NCBI GenBank assembly: GCA_029260655.1 | Contig: JAJDCU010000003.1 | Coordinates: 1 to 51,816 of the forward strand | Origin: Phycisphaeraceae bacterium | Lineage (GTDB): Bacteria; Planctomycetota; Phycisphaerae; Phycisphaerales; Phycisphaeraceae | Reading direction: 5' to 3' | Length of the DNA: 51,816 nt | Part shown: positions 1 through 9,461 of the stretch, piece by piece | Numbering within the stretch: the first letter of the stretch is position 1 | How the letters are laid out: every line of letters starts with the position of its first letter | Made by a program: the position numbers and the translations under genes | Notes under the pieces: generated by a model | Databases searched by the model: none | Seen by the model: only the letters and a program-made list of their open reading frames with translations | What the model was told of the DNA's origin: nothing

Positions 1-27
1 AAGAGAAGAGAAGAGAAGAGAGGAGAG
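1..27. repeat. GA-rich low-complexity run at the window edge
   Basis: The first 27 bases are almost purely A and G, with four near-perfect copies of the pentamer AAGAG. The run lies directly downstream of the stop codon of the chimeric minus-strand gene. Low complexity at a contig end often marks an assembly break; a real simple repeat is also possible. Confidence 0.6.
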
Positions 28-38
28 CCCCGGGCGCC

Positions 39-1409
39 CTACGCCTCACCCCGCAGCGGGTACTTCCTCTCGACGTACTCGTCGACCAGACGCCGGAACT
101 CGCGCCCGAGAACCTCGGGTGGCCCCTTGAGGTTCGTCACCCTCTCGCCGTCGATGAAGACGGGGCAGGTCGGCTCCTCGCCGGTCCCGGGGAGACTGAT
201 GCCGATGTTCGCGGCCTTCGACTCGCCCGGTCCGTTGACGATACAGCCCATCACCGCGAGGCTGAGCTCCTCGACCCCCTCGCGCTCCTCCTTCCACCCC
301 GCCATGCGCTCGCGGACGTACGCCTGGATGTCCTCGGCGAGCTCCTGAAACACGGTGCTGGTCGTCCTGCCGCAGCCGGGACAGGCCGTCACGCTCGGCG
401 CGAAGGCGCGCAGGCCGAGTGACTGGAGGATCTCCTGCGCGGCGTACACCTCCTCGCACCGATCACCGCCCGGTTTCGGCGTGAGCGAGACACGGATCGT
501 GTCGCCGATTCCATCCCAGAGGAGAACGCCCATGCTCGTCGCCGACCAGACCGAGCCCTTGACGCCCACCGTCAGCAGCGACCCGCATCCCAGCAGGAAG
601 GCCAGCACGTACAGCACGGTCCCCTGGTAGAACGGCTGGAGTTTGTTGAAGAACACCTCGAAACGGGCCTTGCGTGTGATGTCGGGTATCTTCGCATCGA
701 GCATGTCGGCGTACAGGGCGACTTCCCGGTTAAACCGCTGGGGGTCCTGGGTCCTGTAGGCCGCGAAGATGTTGTTCAGCCGCTTGCCGGCCTCGCTGGG
801 CGCAGCGTGGCCCTCGTGTCCTTCGTGAGCCGCGTGCAGCTCGGACTTCAGCGGCCGCCATTCTTCGCCTTTTGCCAGCGGCGGGAGGGCGTAAGGCGAG
901 AGGCCCTCGCGGAGGTTGAGGTAGGTCGAGGTGTGTTGGAACAATTCCAGCAGGTGCCGTTGGTAGACCGTGCGCTGCCCCCGTTTGACTTGTTCAGCCA
1001 GGATGGCCTGCTGACGCAGCGCCTGTTCGTGTTCGCCGATCAGGTCAAACGAGAACCGCCGCTGTTTGCTGTCGTGGGCGTTGATCATGCTCCGCACGTC
1101 CGGGTGGTCGATGCGGAAGACCTCGTAGTGGCTGGACTCTACCGGCCGTGCGATCACGTCGATCAGCCACCGGATCGCCGGCTGGCGCTTGCCGTCGATC
1201 ACCGCGGTCTGCCGGTCGCTGACGATCATCAGGCTGTTGCGGGCGACCGAGTCCAGGGGCTTGGTCCGGCCCTGCGAGGAGACCGGCAGTTGGCCGAGCG
1301 TGTCCAGGTCGTACGCCCCGGCCGGTCCACGCGGGATCAACGGCTGGGCGATGATGACCAGGCTAAGCAGCAGCATCAAGGGGGGCATCAGTTTCGCAAG
1401 CGTTTTCAT
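39..1409 (-). CDS. Chimeric reading frame: CcsA/ResC-type cytochrome c biogenesis N-terminus joined to IspG C-terminus
   Basis: One open frame of 456 codons joins two unrelated proteins. Residues 1 to about 280 start with a hydrophobic helix (about 6-24), continue through a soluble periplasmic-type stretch with a His-rich segment ([10 protein letters not shown]) and reach a second helix ([11 protein letters not shown]). This fits the N-terminal part of a fused CcsA/ResC-type protein of cytochrome c maturation system II, and the gene overlaps the ResB-like gene by 4 bp. From about residue 283 (near position 563) the protein is instead the C-terminal [4Fe-4S] domain of IspG, the 4-hydroxy-3-methylbut-2-enyl diphosphate synthase of the MEP isoprenoid pathway. 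Its marks are [22 protein letters not shown] and GCIVNGPGE with the cluster cysteines. The CcsA heme-handling core and the IspG TIM barrel are both missing, so neither half should work. A misassembly or a real deletion/rearrangement are both possible; I favour misassembly. Confidence 0.75.
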   Translation of the reverse strand: MKTLAKLMPPLMLLLSLVIIAQPLIPRGPAGAYDLDTLGQLPVSSQGRTKPLDSVARNSLMIVSDRQTAVIDGKRQPAIRWLIDVIARPVESSHYEVFRIDHPDVRSMINAHDSKQRRFSFDLIGEHEQALRQQAILAEQVKRGQRTVYQRHLLELFQHTSTYLNLREGLSPYALPPLAKGEEWRPLKSELHAAHEGHEGHAAPSEAGKRLNNIFAAYRTQDPQRFNREVALYADMLDAKIPDITRKARFEVFFNKLQPFYQGTVLYVLAFLLGCGSLLTVGVKGSVWSATSMGVLLWDGIGDTIRVSLTPKPGGDRCEEVYAAQEILQSLGLRAFAPSVTACPGCGRTTSTVFQELAEDIQAYVRERMAGWKEEREGVEELSLAVMGCIVNGPGESKAANIGISLPGTGEEPTCPVFIDGERVTNLKGPPEVLGREFRRLVDEYVERKYPLRGEA

Positions 1410-2590
1410 CGCCGTGTCCTTCCGACAAACTTCCCGAGCATCACCCCGAAGTGGACGATCAGCCCGATCGATACCAGCGAGCAGGCGATATACGGCATCA
1501 GCCAGCCGGGGTTGCGGACGACCTGCAGGATCGTCCCAGATTCATCCCGTTTGAACGACGCCTGATAGAACGTCTCGCCGCGGTAGCGCAGCGGGTGGTT
1601 CATGTAGATCAGAGCCTCGCGGTCTTCGTTCTGCGTGGGGTCGACCAGCCGGACCTGGCTGGAGAAGTTCTTGGCGATCTCGGTGCCGACGAACTTATCG
1701 TGCTTGAAGTCGATCAGGTGCATGGTGTAGGGCTTGTAGTCGCGTCGGAAGCGCAGCTCGATGAGGTAGGTCTTGCCGCCGACGGTGACCGGTTGCCTGG
1801 GGTCTTCGAAAGCGATGCCGTGCAGCGAGACGAGGTAGGTCCCCAGGACCTGTCCGTTGTGAGTCAAGCGAAGGTAGGCCGAGGGTGCGTTGACCTCCCC
1901 GCCGTCCACACCTGTGGCCGTAGCCTTCGCCATGGCCAGCGCTATCGTGCCGAACCCGTGGGTTGCCGGGTTGCTGGCCAGAAGCGCCGGGTCGGCCATC
2001 CCCAGGCCGGCGAGCCCTGAATGGGGCATCCACCGCAGCACCTGGATATCAAACGGCAGCAGTGGGTCATGGATCGGAGCACCGTCGGCGTGCCCGGCGA
2101 GTATCCCCTGGGGAATAACGACCACGTCGTCGTGCTCGGGGTCGGACGGGTCGGTGACCGCCAGCTCCGACACGCGGATATCCTCGGCGTAGTTGATGCT
2201 TTGGCCCTCGTCGATCGTCATGTTCCACTCGACGGAGAACAGCCCGGTGAGGATCTCGCCAAGGATCAGCAGGATCATCCCAAGATGCGTGATGATGATC
2301 CCGGCCCGCTTCCAGGAAAACTTGAACCGTACGGTGTGGGCGGCGGTCAGGTTGACCAGCATCAGGATGCCCAGCGTGTACCCGCCGACGAACGGCACAC
2401 GCACGCCGGCGATACCGATCGGCATCCACAGCCAGATCGACCGGAAGTATTCGTTCACCACCTGCCAGTTGCCCTGGTCTTTCTGGGCGACCGTGCCGAC
2501 GAAAATCAGCACCATCGCCGCCGCGAAAAGCGCCACGGTCAGCCGAAGCGATGCGACGGGCTTTAATACTTGCTTGATCCACCCGCTCAT
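1406..2590 (-). CDS. resB: ResB-like cytochrome c biogenesis membrane protein
   Basis: 394 residues. Hydrophobic helices lie near residues 15-32, 70-85, 95-115 and at the C-terminal end (about 365-385), flanking a large soluble domain. The segment around residue 35 (FVGTVAQ) and the C-terminal helix after a soluble domain are typical of the ResB/Ccs1 family. That family, with CcsA/ResC, delivers heme to apocytochrome c outside the cytoplasmic membrane. The start overlaps the stop of the upstream lipoprotein gene (ATGA), and its own stop overlaps the start of the CcsA-type gene, so the three are translationally coupled. The family assignment is good; electron or heme transfer details cannot be read from the sequence. 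Confidence 0.8.
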   Translation of the reverse strand: MSGWIKQVLKPVASLRLTVALFAAAMVLIFVGTVAQKDQGNWQVVNEYFRSIWLWMPIGIAGVRVPFVGGYTLGILMLVNLTAAHTVRFKFSWKRAGIIITHLGMILLILGEILTGLFSVEWNMTIDEGQSINYAEDIRVSELAVTDPSDPEHDDVVVIPQGILAGHADGAPIHDPLLPFDIQVLRWMPHSGLAGLGMADPALLASNPATHGFGTIALAMAKATATGVDGGEVNAPSAYLRLTHNGQVLGTYLVSLHGIAFEDPRQPVTVGGKTYLIELRFRRDYKPYTMHLIDFKHDKFVGTEIAKNFSSQVRLVDPTQNEDREALIYMNHPLRYRGETFYQASFKRDESGTILQVVRNPGWLMPYIACSLVSIGLIVHFGVMLGKFVGRTRR

Positions 2591-3243
2591 GGATGGCCTC
2601 CTTCAAAGCTGATCGACCCGACGAAACCAACGAAGTCCTGCTTGTGTTTGTCGATCGCACCGCCGGGGCCGGTCATCTTGATGAACCATGTCTGGCCTGT
2701 TTCCTGGCGGGGGATCGAAACGACCAGCATCCTTTCAAACCTGCCCGCCGCGCCAGGCGGTGACACCAGGTCGACAAGGTCGGCGGTGAATTGATCGGTC
2801 TTGATCGAGGTGATGGGCTGGTCCTGGATCGCGGCGACGGTCCCGAGCCCGACCTGTCCACGCCAGCGGTTGATGTTCGCCAGCGTCCCGCCGCCATCAC
2901 CGGCGAGCTTCGTGACACTCACGCGCAGGTCGCCGGCCTCATCGGAGATGTTGAACACGGCCGTCACCATCGCGGACGGGGCCGGGTCGGCCTGCCAGCC
3001 GTCGGGCACGTCCCACCGGATCGTCTCCTGATGCGCCTGGCCATGGTCGTGCCCGGCGTGGGACTGGGCGGCGTCGATCGGCGCCGGCGGGGCGTAGGGC
3101 GGCGACTTGGCTGTCTGGTACGCACCGATCTCCTCTTCTTCGCACCCGGTCAACGATAGTGCCGAGAGCCCGATGACAACCACGGGTATAAGCCATAGCC
3201 GTCTGGTGTGAGTGGGTCGGTTGGGTTTGGGGTCTTTGGCCAT
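2587..3243 (-). CDS. Putative lipoprotein of the cytochrome c biogenesis block
   Basis: About 218 residues when started at the ATG at 3243. An upstream ATG in the same frame at 3339 is less likely, because the Arg-rich N-region (HTRRLW), helix and lipobox LTGC (Cys34) follow neatly from 3243. The mature part begins with a Glu run, then a His-rich patch (HAGHDHGQAH) that could bind metal, then a beta-rich domain of unknown function. It is the first gene of a coupled three-gene unit with the ResB-like and CcsA-type genes, so it probably acts at the outer face of the membrane in cytochrome maturation or a linked redox process. I do not recognise a named family. Confidence 0.65.
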   Translation of the reverse strand: MAKDPKPNRPTHTRRLWLIPVVVIGLSALSLTGCEEEEIGAYQTAKSPPYAPPAPIDAAQSHAGHDHGQAHQETIRWDVPDGWQADPAPSAMVTAVFNISDEAGDLRVSVTKLAGDGGGTLANINRWRGQVGLGTVAAIQDQPITSIKTDQFTADLVDLVSPPGAAGRFERMLVVSIPRQETGQTWFIKMTGPGGAIDKHKQDFVGFVGSISFEGGHP

Positions 3244-3395
3244 GGGCGAAAATATCCTGAAGCCGGTGGGGGTGGGGATTCTAGCATTAAAAAAGAGTAT
3301 TTGTATGGCTGTGGCGGCCAAGTGAATCCGCGCGTACAATCCCCGCTCTTTTATCCGTCGGCGGGCGTCCGGCCCGTCTAAAGAGGAACCGAAAC

Positions 3396-3791
3396 GTGCG
3401 GGCGTTGGTCTTGATGTTGTGGATTGCGGCGGGGGGCGCGATCGGTGCGGTCCTGCGCCATGTCCTTACCGCGGCGATCAACCAGGCCCCGACGGGTCCG
3501 TGGAAACTGGGAACCTTGTCGGTCAATCTGATCGGCTGCCTGCTGTTCGGGCTGATCTGGGCCCGAGCGGACATGCGAGGGCAGCTCGCGGCCCCGGCGA
3601 CCATCGCGCTGCTGGCCGGATTTGTCGGTTCGTTGACCACGTTCTCGACCTTCGCCTTCCAGACCGCCGAGCTGTCTCGGAACTCGGATTACCTATGGGC
3701 GGCGGTGAACCTGATCACGCACAACGGGCTGGGGATCGCGATGATTTTTCTTGGATACGCCTTGGCAAGGGGAATCACCCAGCCGGGATGA
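3396..3791 (+). CDS. crcB: Fluoride ion channel CrcB/FluC
   Basis: 131 residues with four hydrophobic helices. Family marks are GGAIGAVLRH near the N-terminus, GTLSVNLIGC in the second helix, and GFVGSLTTFSTF in the third, where the polar residues line the fluoride path and bind the central sodium. CrcB/Fluc dimers export fluoride across the inner membrane. The start is GTG at 3396, supported by AGAGGA eight bases upstream. It is divergent from the lipoprotein gene. I looked for the fluoride riboswitch in the 150-base leader and did not see its conserved sequence. Confidence 0.93.
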   Translation: MRALVLMLWIAAGGAIGAVLRHVLTAAINQAPTGPWKLGTLSVNLIGCLLFGLIWARADMRGQLAAPATIALLAGFVGSLTTFSTFAFQTAELSRNSDYLWAAVNLITHNGLGIAMIFLGYALARGITQPG

Positions 3792-3875
3792 GGGTTTACC
3801 CCATATGTGTGCAAGCGGGGCGGAGGTTGGCGATAAGGCAGGCCGGATCAGCCAAGAGTCGGCCCAGATAGAGCG

Positions 3876-3904
3876 TTGGTTGTGCTCAATGTATTCGATA
3901 CAAT
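3876..3904 (+). promoter_or_regulatory. Candidate sigma70-type promoter of the kor genes
   Basis: TTGGTT at 3876-3881 and TACAAT at 3899-3904 are separated by exactly 17 bases, about 52 bases before the korA start. The -10 box matches the consensus at 5 of 6 positions and the -35 box at its first three. No transcription data are available; this is pattern matching only. Confidence 0.45.
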
Positions 3905-3956
3905 AGTTGTTACAAGGCCAAAAGATCGGCAAACCGGGGAATAGGAGTCGCCGCCC

Positions 3957-5927
3957 ATGGGCACGGGGACGAAGCAGGACACCAAGTTGGTAACCACCAG
4001 CGAGATCAAGTCGGCGGTCGTGCGCTTCGCCGGAGATTCCGGCGACGGGATGCAACTGGCCGGGACCCAGTTCACCACCACGTCCGCGGTCATCGGCAAC
4101 GATATCGCGACCCTGCCGGACTACCCCGCGGAGATCCGCGCCCCGATCGGGACGGTCGCAGGCGTGTCGGGGTTCCAGGTCAACTTCGCCGCCGAATCTA
4201 TCTTCACCCCCGGGGACAAGGTCAACGCCCTGATCGCGATGAACCCCGCCGCCTTCAAGGCCCATATCGGGGACGTCGAGCCCGGCGGGGTCGTCATCGT
4301 CAACGAGTCGGAGTTCGGCAAGGTCAATCTACGCAAAGCCGGATACGAGGAGGGGTACAACCCCCTGGACGAAGGCAGCTTTGACCAGACGTATCAACTC
4401 GTGAAGGTCCCGATCACCCGGCTCAACGCCGAGGCGCTCAAGGACAGCGGGCTGGGCGCCAAGGACGCCAACCGCTGCAAGAATATGTTCGCGCTGGGGG
4501 TCGTCTACTGGCTGTACGACCGTCCGCTGGACACCACCATCGCGCAGATCGACAGCTTCTTCGGCAAGAAGAAGAACCTGCCCGAGGTCGCCAAGGCCAA
4601 TATCGCCTCGCTTAAGAGCGGCTACTACTTCGGCGAAACCGCCGAGGTATTCCCCGTCCGTTTCCACGTCGCCAAGGCCGCGATCGCCCCGGGCAAGTAC
4701 CGCAAGATCACCGGCAACGAGGCGGTCGCGATGGGGCTGGTCACCGCCGCCAAACTGGCGGGCAAGGACGTGTGCTACTGCAGCTACCCGATCACCCCGG
4801 CCAGCTCTGTCCTGCACGCCTTGGCGGGGATGCGGAACTTCGGTGTCAAGACCTTCCAGGCAGAGGACGAGATCGCCGCGGTCTGCTCGGCGATCGGCGC
4901 GTCCTTCGCCGGGCAGTTGGGCGTCACCGGGACGTCCGGCCCGGGACTTGCGCTGAAATCCGAAGCGATCGGGTTGGCGGTCATGACCGAACTGCCCCTG
5001 ATCGTCGTCAACGTCCAGCGCGGCGGCCCCGCCACCGGATTGCCGACCAAGACCGAGCAGTCCGACCTGCTCCAGGCGATGTTCGGACGCAACGGCGAGT
5101 GCCCGGTTGTCCTGGTGGCGGCACAATCGCCCGGCGACTGCTTCGACATCACCATCGAGGCCGTACGCATCGCCCTGCAGCACCGCGTCCCGGTCATCAT
5201 CCTGACAGATGGCTACCTGGGCAACGGCAGCGAGCCCTGGCGCATCCCAGACCCCGACAGCTTCGAAAAAATCGAAGTACAGCATCCCAAGGACCCCGAG
5301 CAATTCCAGGCCTACGCACGCGATGAAAATCTCGTCCGCCCCTGGGCCTTGCCAGGCACCCCAGGGCTGGAGCACCGTCTCGGCGGGCTTGAGAAGCAGC
5401 ACCTCACCGGCAACGTCAACTACGAGCCCGCCAACCACCAGCTCATGATGGAGGTCCGCAAGCAGAAGGTCGAGCGCGTGGCGAAAGTCATCCCCCCGAT
5501 CGAGCCCTACGGAGACGCATCAGGCGACCTGCTGGTCCTGGGCTGGGGCGGGACGCACGGCTCGATCTTCACCGCCGTCGAAAACGCACGCAAGGCCGGC
5601 AAGAACGTTTCCGGTGCTCACCTGCGACACCTCAACCCCATGCCCAGCAACCTCGGCGACCTGCTGAAAAACTTCAAGCGCGTGCTGATCCCCGAGCTTA
5701 ACCTGGGCCAGCTACGGCTGTTGATCCGAGGCAAGTTCCTGGTCGACGCACGCGGGCTGAACAAGGTCCAGGGCCGACCCTTCCTCGTCGAGGAGATCAC
5801 CCAGGCGATCGACCTGATGCTCGACGACGAGTTTGGTGACCGCGAGTACCTGCGGCCCCACGACGGGGTCGTCCGGCTCGAAGACCAGGACTATGATTTC
5901 ACAAGCATTGATGGCAGGTCTGGCTAA
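3957..5927 (+). CDS. korA: 2-oxoglutarate:ferredoxin oxidoreductase, fused gamma-alpha subunit
   Basis: 656 residues. The N-terminal part (about 15-200, starting VRFAGDSGDGMQLAG) is the gamma domain. The alpha domain follows, with CSYPITPASS near residue 278 and GLPTKTEQSDL near 360, the typical TPP-dependent 2-oxoacid:acceptor oxidoreductase signature. The enzyme interconverts 2-oxoglutarate plus CoA with succinyl-CoA and CO2, using ferredoxin; it can run oxidatively or in the reductive TCA direction. Substrate is inferred from the KorA-like fused architecture and could be another 2-oxoacid. A strong ribosome site (GGAATAGGAG) precedes the ATG. The catalytic beta subunit lies downstream, separated by a secreted protein gene. 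Confidence 0.9.
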   Translation: MGTGTKQDTKLVTTSEIKSAVVRFAGDSGDGMQLAGTQFTTTSAVIGNDIATLPDYPAEIRAPIGTVAGVSGFQVNFAAESIFTPGDKVNALIAMNPAAFKAHIGDVEPGGVVIVNESEFGKVNLRKAGYEEGYNPLDEGSFDQTYQLVKVPITRLNAEALKDSGLGAKDANRCKNMFALGVVYWLYDRPLDTTIAQIDSFFGKKKNLPEVAKANIASLKSGYYFGETAEVFPVRFHVAKAAIAPGKYRKITGNEAVAMGLVTAAKLAGKDVCYCSYPITPASSVLHALAGMRNFGVKTFQAEDEIAAVCSAIGASFAGQLGVTGTSGPGLALKSEAIGLAVMTELPLIVVNVQRGGPATGLPTKTEQSDLLQAMFGRNGECPVVLVAAQSPGDCFDITIEAVRIALQHRVPVIILTDGYLGNGSEPWRIPDPDSFEKIEVQHPKDPEQFQAYARDENLVRPWALPGTPGLEHRLGGLEKQHLTGNVNYEPANHQLMMEVRKQKVERVAKVIPPIEPYGDASGDLLVLGWGGTHGSIFTAVENARKAGKNVSGAHLRHLNPMPSNLGDLLKNFKRVLIPELNLGQLRLLIRGKFLVDARGLNKVQGRPFLVEEITQAIDLMLDDEFGDREYLRPHDGVVRLEDQDYDFTSIDGRSG

Positions 5928-5943
5928 GCGAAGGGATGCGGCC

Positions 5944-6486
5944 ATGTTTCGTAAAGCACCCATTATTGCTCTCGTTGCGTCGCTAGCGGCGTCGGGGCTA
6001 TGGCTGTCAACGACAGCGGGCGCAGACGACGAGCCTGTTAAGCAGATCGTGGCTTTGTCGGACTTGCCCACTTTGACCGTAAAGATACGTTCCGTGGCCG
6101 GGGGCAATTTCGGTTCATACAGCAGCCCAAGCGTCGGTACTACGGGGACGCTGGACTTCAAAGTCCTGGCGGAAGCGGAGCCCAGCACGCCCATACATTT
6201 TTACGCGGACGGCGAGAAGCACGAGGGATTGGGTGCGTGGTACATCCCGATAACCGGCAAGTTGCAAGTCGAAACCGTTGATACCAAAACCGGTATCGAG
6301 CGCATCCGCTTGGCTTTCCAAGAGCCCGAACACGGCGCGTTGACTATCGAGTTAGACCGACGACCCGGCAGATCCGACAGCGTGATGGTTTGGTTCATCT
6401 ATGAGTACGATGGTTTTATCGACAGCATCGCGTTCGGTGAAGCGTTGCATGACGGGCCGATCCTGATAGATCAGCCGTCCGAGTAA
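5944..6486 (+). CDS. Secreted protein of unknown function encoded between korA and korB
   Basis: 180 residues from the ATG at 5944, which has AAGGG nine bases upstream; the frame is open further upstream into korA, but that part has no start support. Residues 1-27 form a signal peptide with positive N-region, hydrophobic core and an AGA cleavage site before DDEP. The rest is beta-strand-rich with no cysteines and no motif I know. It sits 16 bases after korA and 12 bases before korB, so it must be co-transcribed with two cytoplasmic subunits. An extracytoplasmic product at this place is odd and its role cannot be told from sequence. Confidence 0.72.
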   Translation: MFRKAPIIALVASLAASGLWLSTTAGADDEPVKQIVALSDLPTLTVKIRSVAGGNFGSYSSPSVGTTGTLDFKVLAEAEPSTPIHFYADGEKHEGLGAWYIPITGKLQVETVDTKTGIERIRLAFQEPEHGALTIELDRRPGRSDSVMVWFIYEYDGFIDSIAFGEALHDGPILIDQPSE

Positions 6487-6498
6487 GGAACACAGCGA

Positions 6499-7506
6499 AT
6501 GCCCGAACTTCCCGTACTGACCGTTAAGGACTTCGCCTCCGACCAGGACATCCGCTGGTGTCCGGGCTGTGGCGATTACGCGATCGTTAACCAGGTCAAG
6601 AAGATGCTCGCCAAGACCGGCGCCAAGCGGGAGAACACCGTCTTCGTCGCCGGCATCGGCTGCTCAAGCCGGTTCCCCTATTACATGAGCACCTACGGGC
6701 TGCACTCGATCCACGGCCGGGCCCCCGCGTTCGCCACCGGGATCAAGATCGCCAACCCCGACCTGAACGTCTGGGTCGTCACCGGCGACGGCGATGGGCT
6801 GTCGATCGGCGGCAACCACCTGATGCACATCCTCCGCCGGAACGTCAATGTCAAGATCCTACTGTTCAACAACCGGATCTACGGCCTGACCAAGGGCCAG
6901 TACTCCCCGACTTCCGAGACCGGCAAGAAGAGCCCGTCCACCCCGATGGGTTCGATCGACCTGCCCCTGACCCCGCTGTCGGTCGCGCTCGCCGCCGAGG
7001 CCAGCTTCGTCGCTCGCTGCGTCGATGTCGATAAGAACCTGGCCGAAGTCCTCGCGCGCGCCGAGGCGCACAGGGGGTCGGCCTTCGTCGAGATCTACCA
7101 GGATTGCAACGTCTTCAACCATGGCGCGTTCAAGCACGCCACCGCCAAGGACGTCAAGGAAGACAACATCATCCGCCTTGAGCACGGCAAGCCCCTGATC
7201 TTCGGCAAGGAACGCAACAAGGGCATCCGCCTGACCGGAGACTACAAGCCCGAGGTGGTTGAGCTGGGCAAGGCGTGCAAGGAAGACGATCTGATCTTCC
7301 ACGACGAGGATGACGAGAAGCTCGCCTTCATGCTCAGCCGGATGCAGCACCCCGAGTTCCCAGAGCCGATGGGCGTCTACTACGCCGTCAAGGACGATTG
7401 CTACGAAGACCTGCTGACGCTGCAGGTGACCGACGCGATCGAACAGCGCGGCGAGGGCTCGCTCGAAAAGCTTTTCAACATGGGCGACGTTTACGACGTC
7501 GAGTAA
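6499..7506 (+). CDS. korB: 2-oxoglutarate:ferredoxin oxidoreductase, beta subunit
   Basis: 335 residues. WCPGCGDYAI near residue 18 provides the cluster cysteines, GIGCSSRFP follows, and VVTGDGDGLSIGGNH near residue 95 is the thiamine diphosphate/Mg binding motif, with NNRIYGLTKGQYSPTS after it. Together with KorA this forms the functional enzyme that passes electrons to ferredoxin. Length and motifs are normal for the family. AAGGAA lies nine bases before the ATG. A stem-loop after the stop probably ends the transcript. Confidence 0.92.
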   Translation: MPELPVLTVKDFASDQDIRWCPGCGDYAIVNQVKKMLAKTGAKRENTVFVAGIGCSSRFPYYMSTYGLHSIHGRAPAFATGIKIANPDLNVWVVTGDGDGLSIGGNHLMHILRRNVNVKILLFNNRIYGLTKGQYSPTSETGKKSPSTPMGSIDLPLTPLSVALAAEASFVARCVDVDKNLAEVLARAEAHRGSAFVEIYQDCNVFNHGAFKHATAKDVKEDNIIRLEHGKPLIFGKERNKGIRLTGDYKPEVVELGKACKEDDLIFHDEDDEKLAFMLSRMQHPEFPEPMGVYYAVKDDCYEDLLTLQVTDAIEQRGEGSLEKLFNMGDVYDVE

Positions 7507-7551
7507 CCCGCGCAGAGGCCAGCATTACCCATTATCCTGTACACCACTCTT

Positions 7552-7588
7552 AGCCCCGTCTGGTAAGGCGGGGCTTGGGATCGTTTTT
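7552..7588 (+). terminator. Probable intrinsic terminator after korB
   Basis: AGCCCCG at 7552-7558 pairs perfectly with CGGGGCT at 7569-7575, leaving a 10-base loop. A T5 tract follows at 7584-7588, but eight bases lie between the stem and the tract, which weakens the case. Confidence 0.45.
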
Positions 7589-7636
7589 GGTGTTGCGCCA
7601 ACACGGGCCAATCCACCTCCGCCAGGGACCCTGCTC

Positions 7637-8701
7637 ATGCCCGACTGGTTCGAACAGATCGACAGCGCCGTGCAGGCAGGTGGCTACCAGACCCACCGCC
7701 TGGTTGCGGCAGATGGCGAGCTGTTGATCACCGAGCGCGGCGCCCGGGTGCTGGGATGCCGGTTGCCCGGCGTCGATGGCAATGTCTTCTGGCACTGCCC
7801 GTCGATGTTGGACCCCTCCGGCGCGGCCCACATCGCTGGCGGCGACCGGCTCTGGATCGCGCCCGAGGTCGGCTGGTACTGGCCCAGCATCGAAAAAGCC
7901 CGGCAAGACCCCGGCAAATACGCCGCGACACCGCCACAGATCGACCCGGGCGAATACCTCACCGACAGCGCCTCACCCGTCCACGCTCAGCTATCGACAC
8001 GGTTGAAGCTTGCCGATGTGCGAGACGGCAAGTCGATCGAGTTAGCCGTGTCGCGCCAGGTCCGCGCGGTGGGGCCACCGGCCGGGTTGCCTGACGATCT
8101 CGTCTGCGCCAGCTTCGCTATCACCAACATCCTGCTGTGCCGCGGTGGCGACGACGGCGCGATCGCCGGGGCATGGGATATTCTCCAGGTCCCGCCCACC
8201 GGCACGCTGATCTGCCCAACCACTAGACCGATCGCACCCGGCGGGGGGCTACGCAGCTACTACGACCCCTTCGGCGATCGTCACGTCGCCTGCGAAGGCA
8301 ATTCCGTCCGTTTCCTCATCGACGGCAAGCGCAAGATCAAGATGGGCCTGCTCGCCGAACACACCACCGGCCGGATGGCCTACTACCGTAAGCTCGACGC
8401 CGGCCGGTCTTCCCTGATCGTCCGCATCTTCGCCCCCATGCCCGGCGAGCCCTACGCAGACCTGCCCATCCACGAAGACGAAACCAAACGCACCGGCGGC
8501 GATGCGCTCCAAGCCTACAACGACGACGGCAACGCAGGCGGCTTCGGCGAAATGGAGTATCACGACCCCGCCGTCATCATCGGCGATGGTCCCGCGTCAC
8601 GCACCGGCTCCTGCATTACCCACGTCCTCGCCGGCCCCGATGACGCGATCCGAACCTTCGGGCAAACACTGCTTGGGGCCGCGATCATGCCGATTCAATA
8701 A
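7637..8701 (+). CDS. Uncharacterised protein, possibly of a sugar-mutarotase-like beta fold
   Basis: 354 residues, no signal peptide and no membrane helix. The sequence has many short strands rich in Gly, Asp and Trp (EVGWYWPSIE, YYDPFGDRHV). This resembles large planctomycete proteins of the DUF6786 type with an aldose-epimerase-like fold, but that link is from memory and weak. It starts 48 bases after the korB terminator and is convergent with the SDR gene. Function unknown; a role in carbohydrate recognition is only a guess from the fold impression. Confidence 0.7.
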   Translation: MPDWFEQIDSAVQAGGYQTHRLVAADGELLITERGARVLGCRLPGVDGNVFWHCPSMLDPSGAAHIAGGDRLWIAPEVGWYWPSIEKARQDPGKYAATPPQIDPGEYLTDSASPVHAQLSTRLKLADVRDGKSIELAVSRQVRAVGPPAGLPDDLVCASFAITNILLCRGGDDGAIAGAWDILQVPPTGTLICPTTRPIAPGGGLRSYYDPFGDRHVACEGNSVRFLIDGKRKIKMGLLAEHTTGRMAYYRKLDAGRSSLIVRIFAPMPGEPYADLPIHEDETKRTGGDALQAYNDDGNAGGFGEMEYHDPAVIIGDGPASRTGSCITHVLAGPDDAIRTFGQTLLGAAIMPIQ

Positions 8702-8743
8702 ACCCAGCTTAAGCACAGTCGCTCTGTGGTCTATCCGGCTCTC

Positions 8744-9445
8744 TTAAGGGCTTGGCAGGAGAATCGTCTCGCCATTCTTGAATGTTCGCTCACCCGTGAC
8801 GCACTGGCAGATGACTTGAGCAATCTCTGCCGGGTCGAGCGTCTTGTCCACCGGGATCATCTGCTCATCAAACATCGACCGCAGCATCGGGGTTTCCACT
8901 GCGCCCGGCGCGACAGCCACGGCCTTCACGCCGATCGCCTCGCCTTCCTGTGCGGTGCATTGGGTAAACATGTTCAGCCCGATCTTCGCCGCCGCGTAGG
9001 TTGAGAAACCCGGGAACGGGTCGATGCTCGCCATCGACGAGACATTCACGACCACGCCCGACTCCTGCGCCTTAAACGTCGGCCAGACCGCAGCGGTCAG
9101 AAGCACCGCGGCGGTGAGGTTGATGTCGATCGTCCGCCGCCAGTGTTCCGGCGTGATCTGGTCAATCGACAACAACTCGGCATGCCCCGCGACGTTGATC
9201 AGCGCATCGATCCGCCCAAAGCTCGTCAACACATCTTCGACAAGCGTCTTGATCGCATCGCTTTCCGACAGGTCGGCCGGATAGACGAAGGTTTCGCCGT
9301 CGACCAACTCGGCGGTCTCTTCGAGTTTGTCTCGTCTCCGCGACACCAGCACGACACAGTACCCCGCCGCGCCAAGTCTCACGGCCGACGCGCGACCGAT
9401 CCCGCTGCCGGCCCCGGTTACGATCGTGATCTTGTCATCTGCCAT
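8744..9445 (-). CDS. Short-chain dehydrogenase/reductase
   Basis: 233 residues, normal length for classical SDR enzymes. TGAGSGIG at residues 10-17 is the dinucleotide-binding motif, NVAG marks the end of the fourth strand, and the catalytic residues are the Ser of NVSS, plus Tyr and Lys of YAAAK. These enzymes use NAD(P)H to oxidise or reduce alcohol/carbonyl groups. The substrate cannot be inferred. It stands alone between a convergent gene and a zinc-ribbon membrane protein gene. Confidence 0.88.
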   Translation of the reverse strand: MADDKITIVTGAGSGIGRASAVRLGAAGYCVVLVSRRRDKLEETAELVDGETFVYPADLSESDAIKTLVEDVLTSFGRIDALINVAGHAELLSIDQITPEHWRRTIDINLTAAVLLTAAVWPTFKAQESGVVVNVSSMASIDPFPGFSTYAAAKIGLNMFTQCTAQEGEAIGVKAVAVAPGAVETPMLRSMFDEQMIPVDKTLDPAEIAQVICQCVTGERTFKNGETILLPSP

Positions 9446-9461
9446 GCAAACATCCTATCGG

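Noticed and set aside
3244-3395. Fluoride riboswitch before crcB
   Set aside because: I looked for its conserved pseudoknot sequence in the leader and did not find it.
8702-8750. Inverted CTTAAG copies between the convergent genes at 8.7 kb as a terminator
   Set aside because: Short arms, a long loop and no T-run on either strand.
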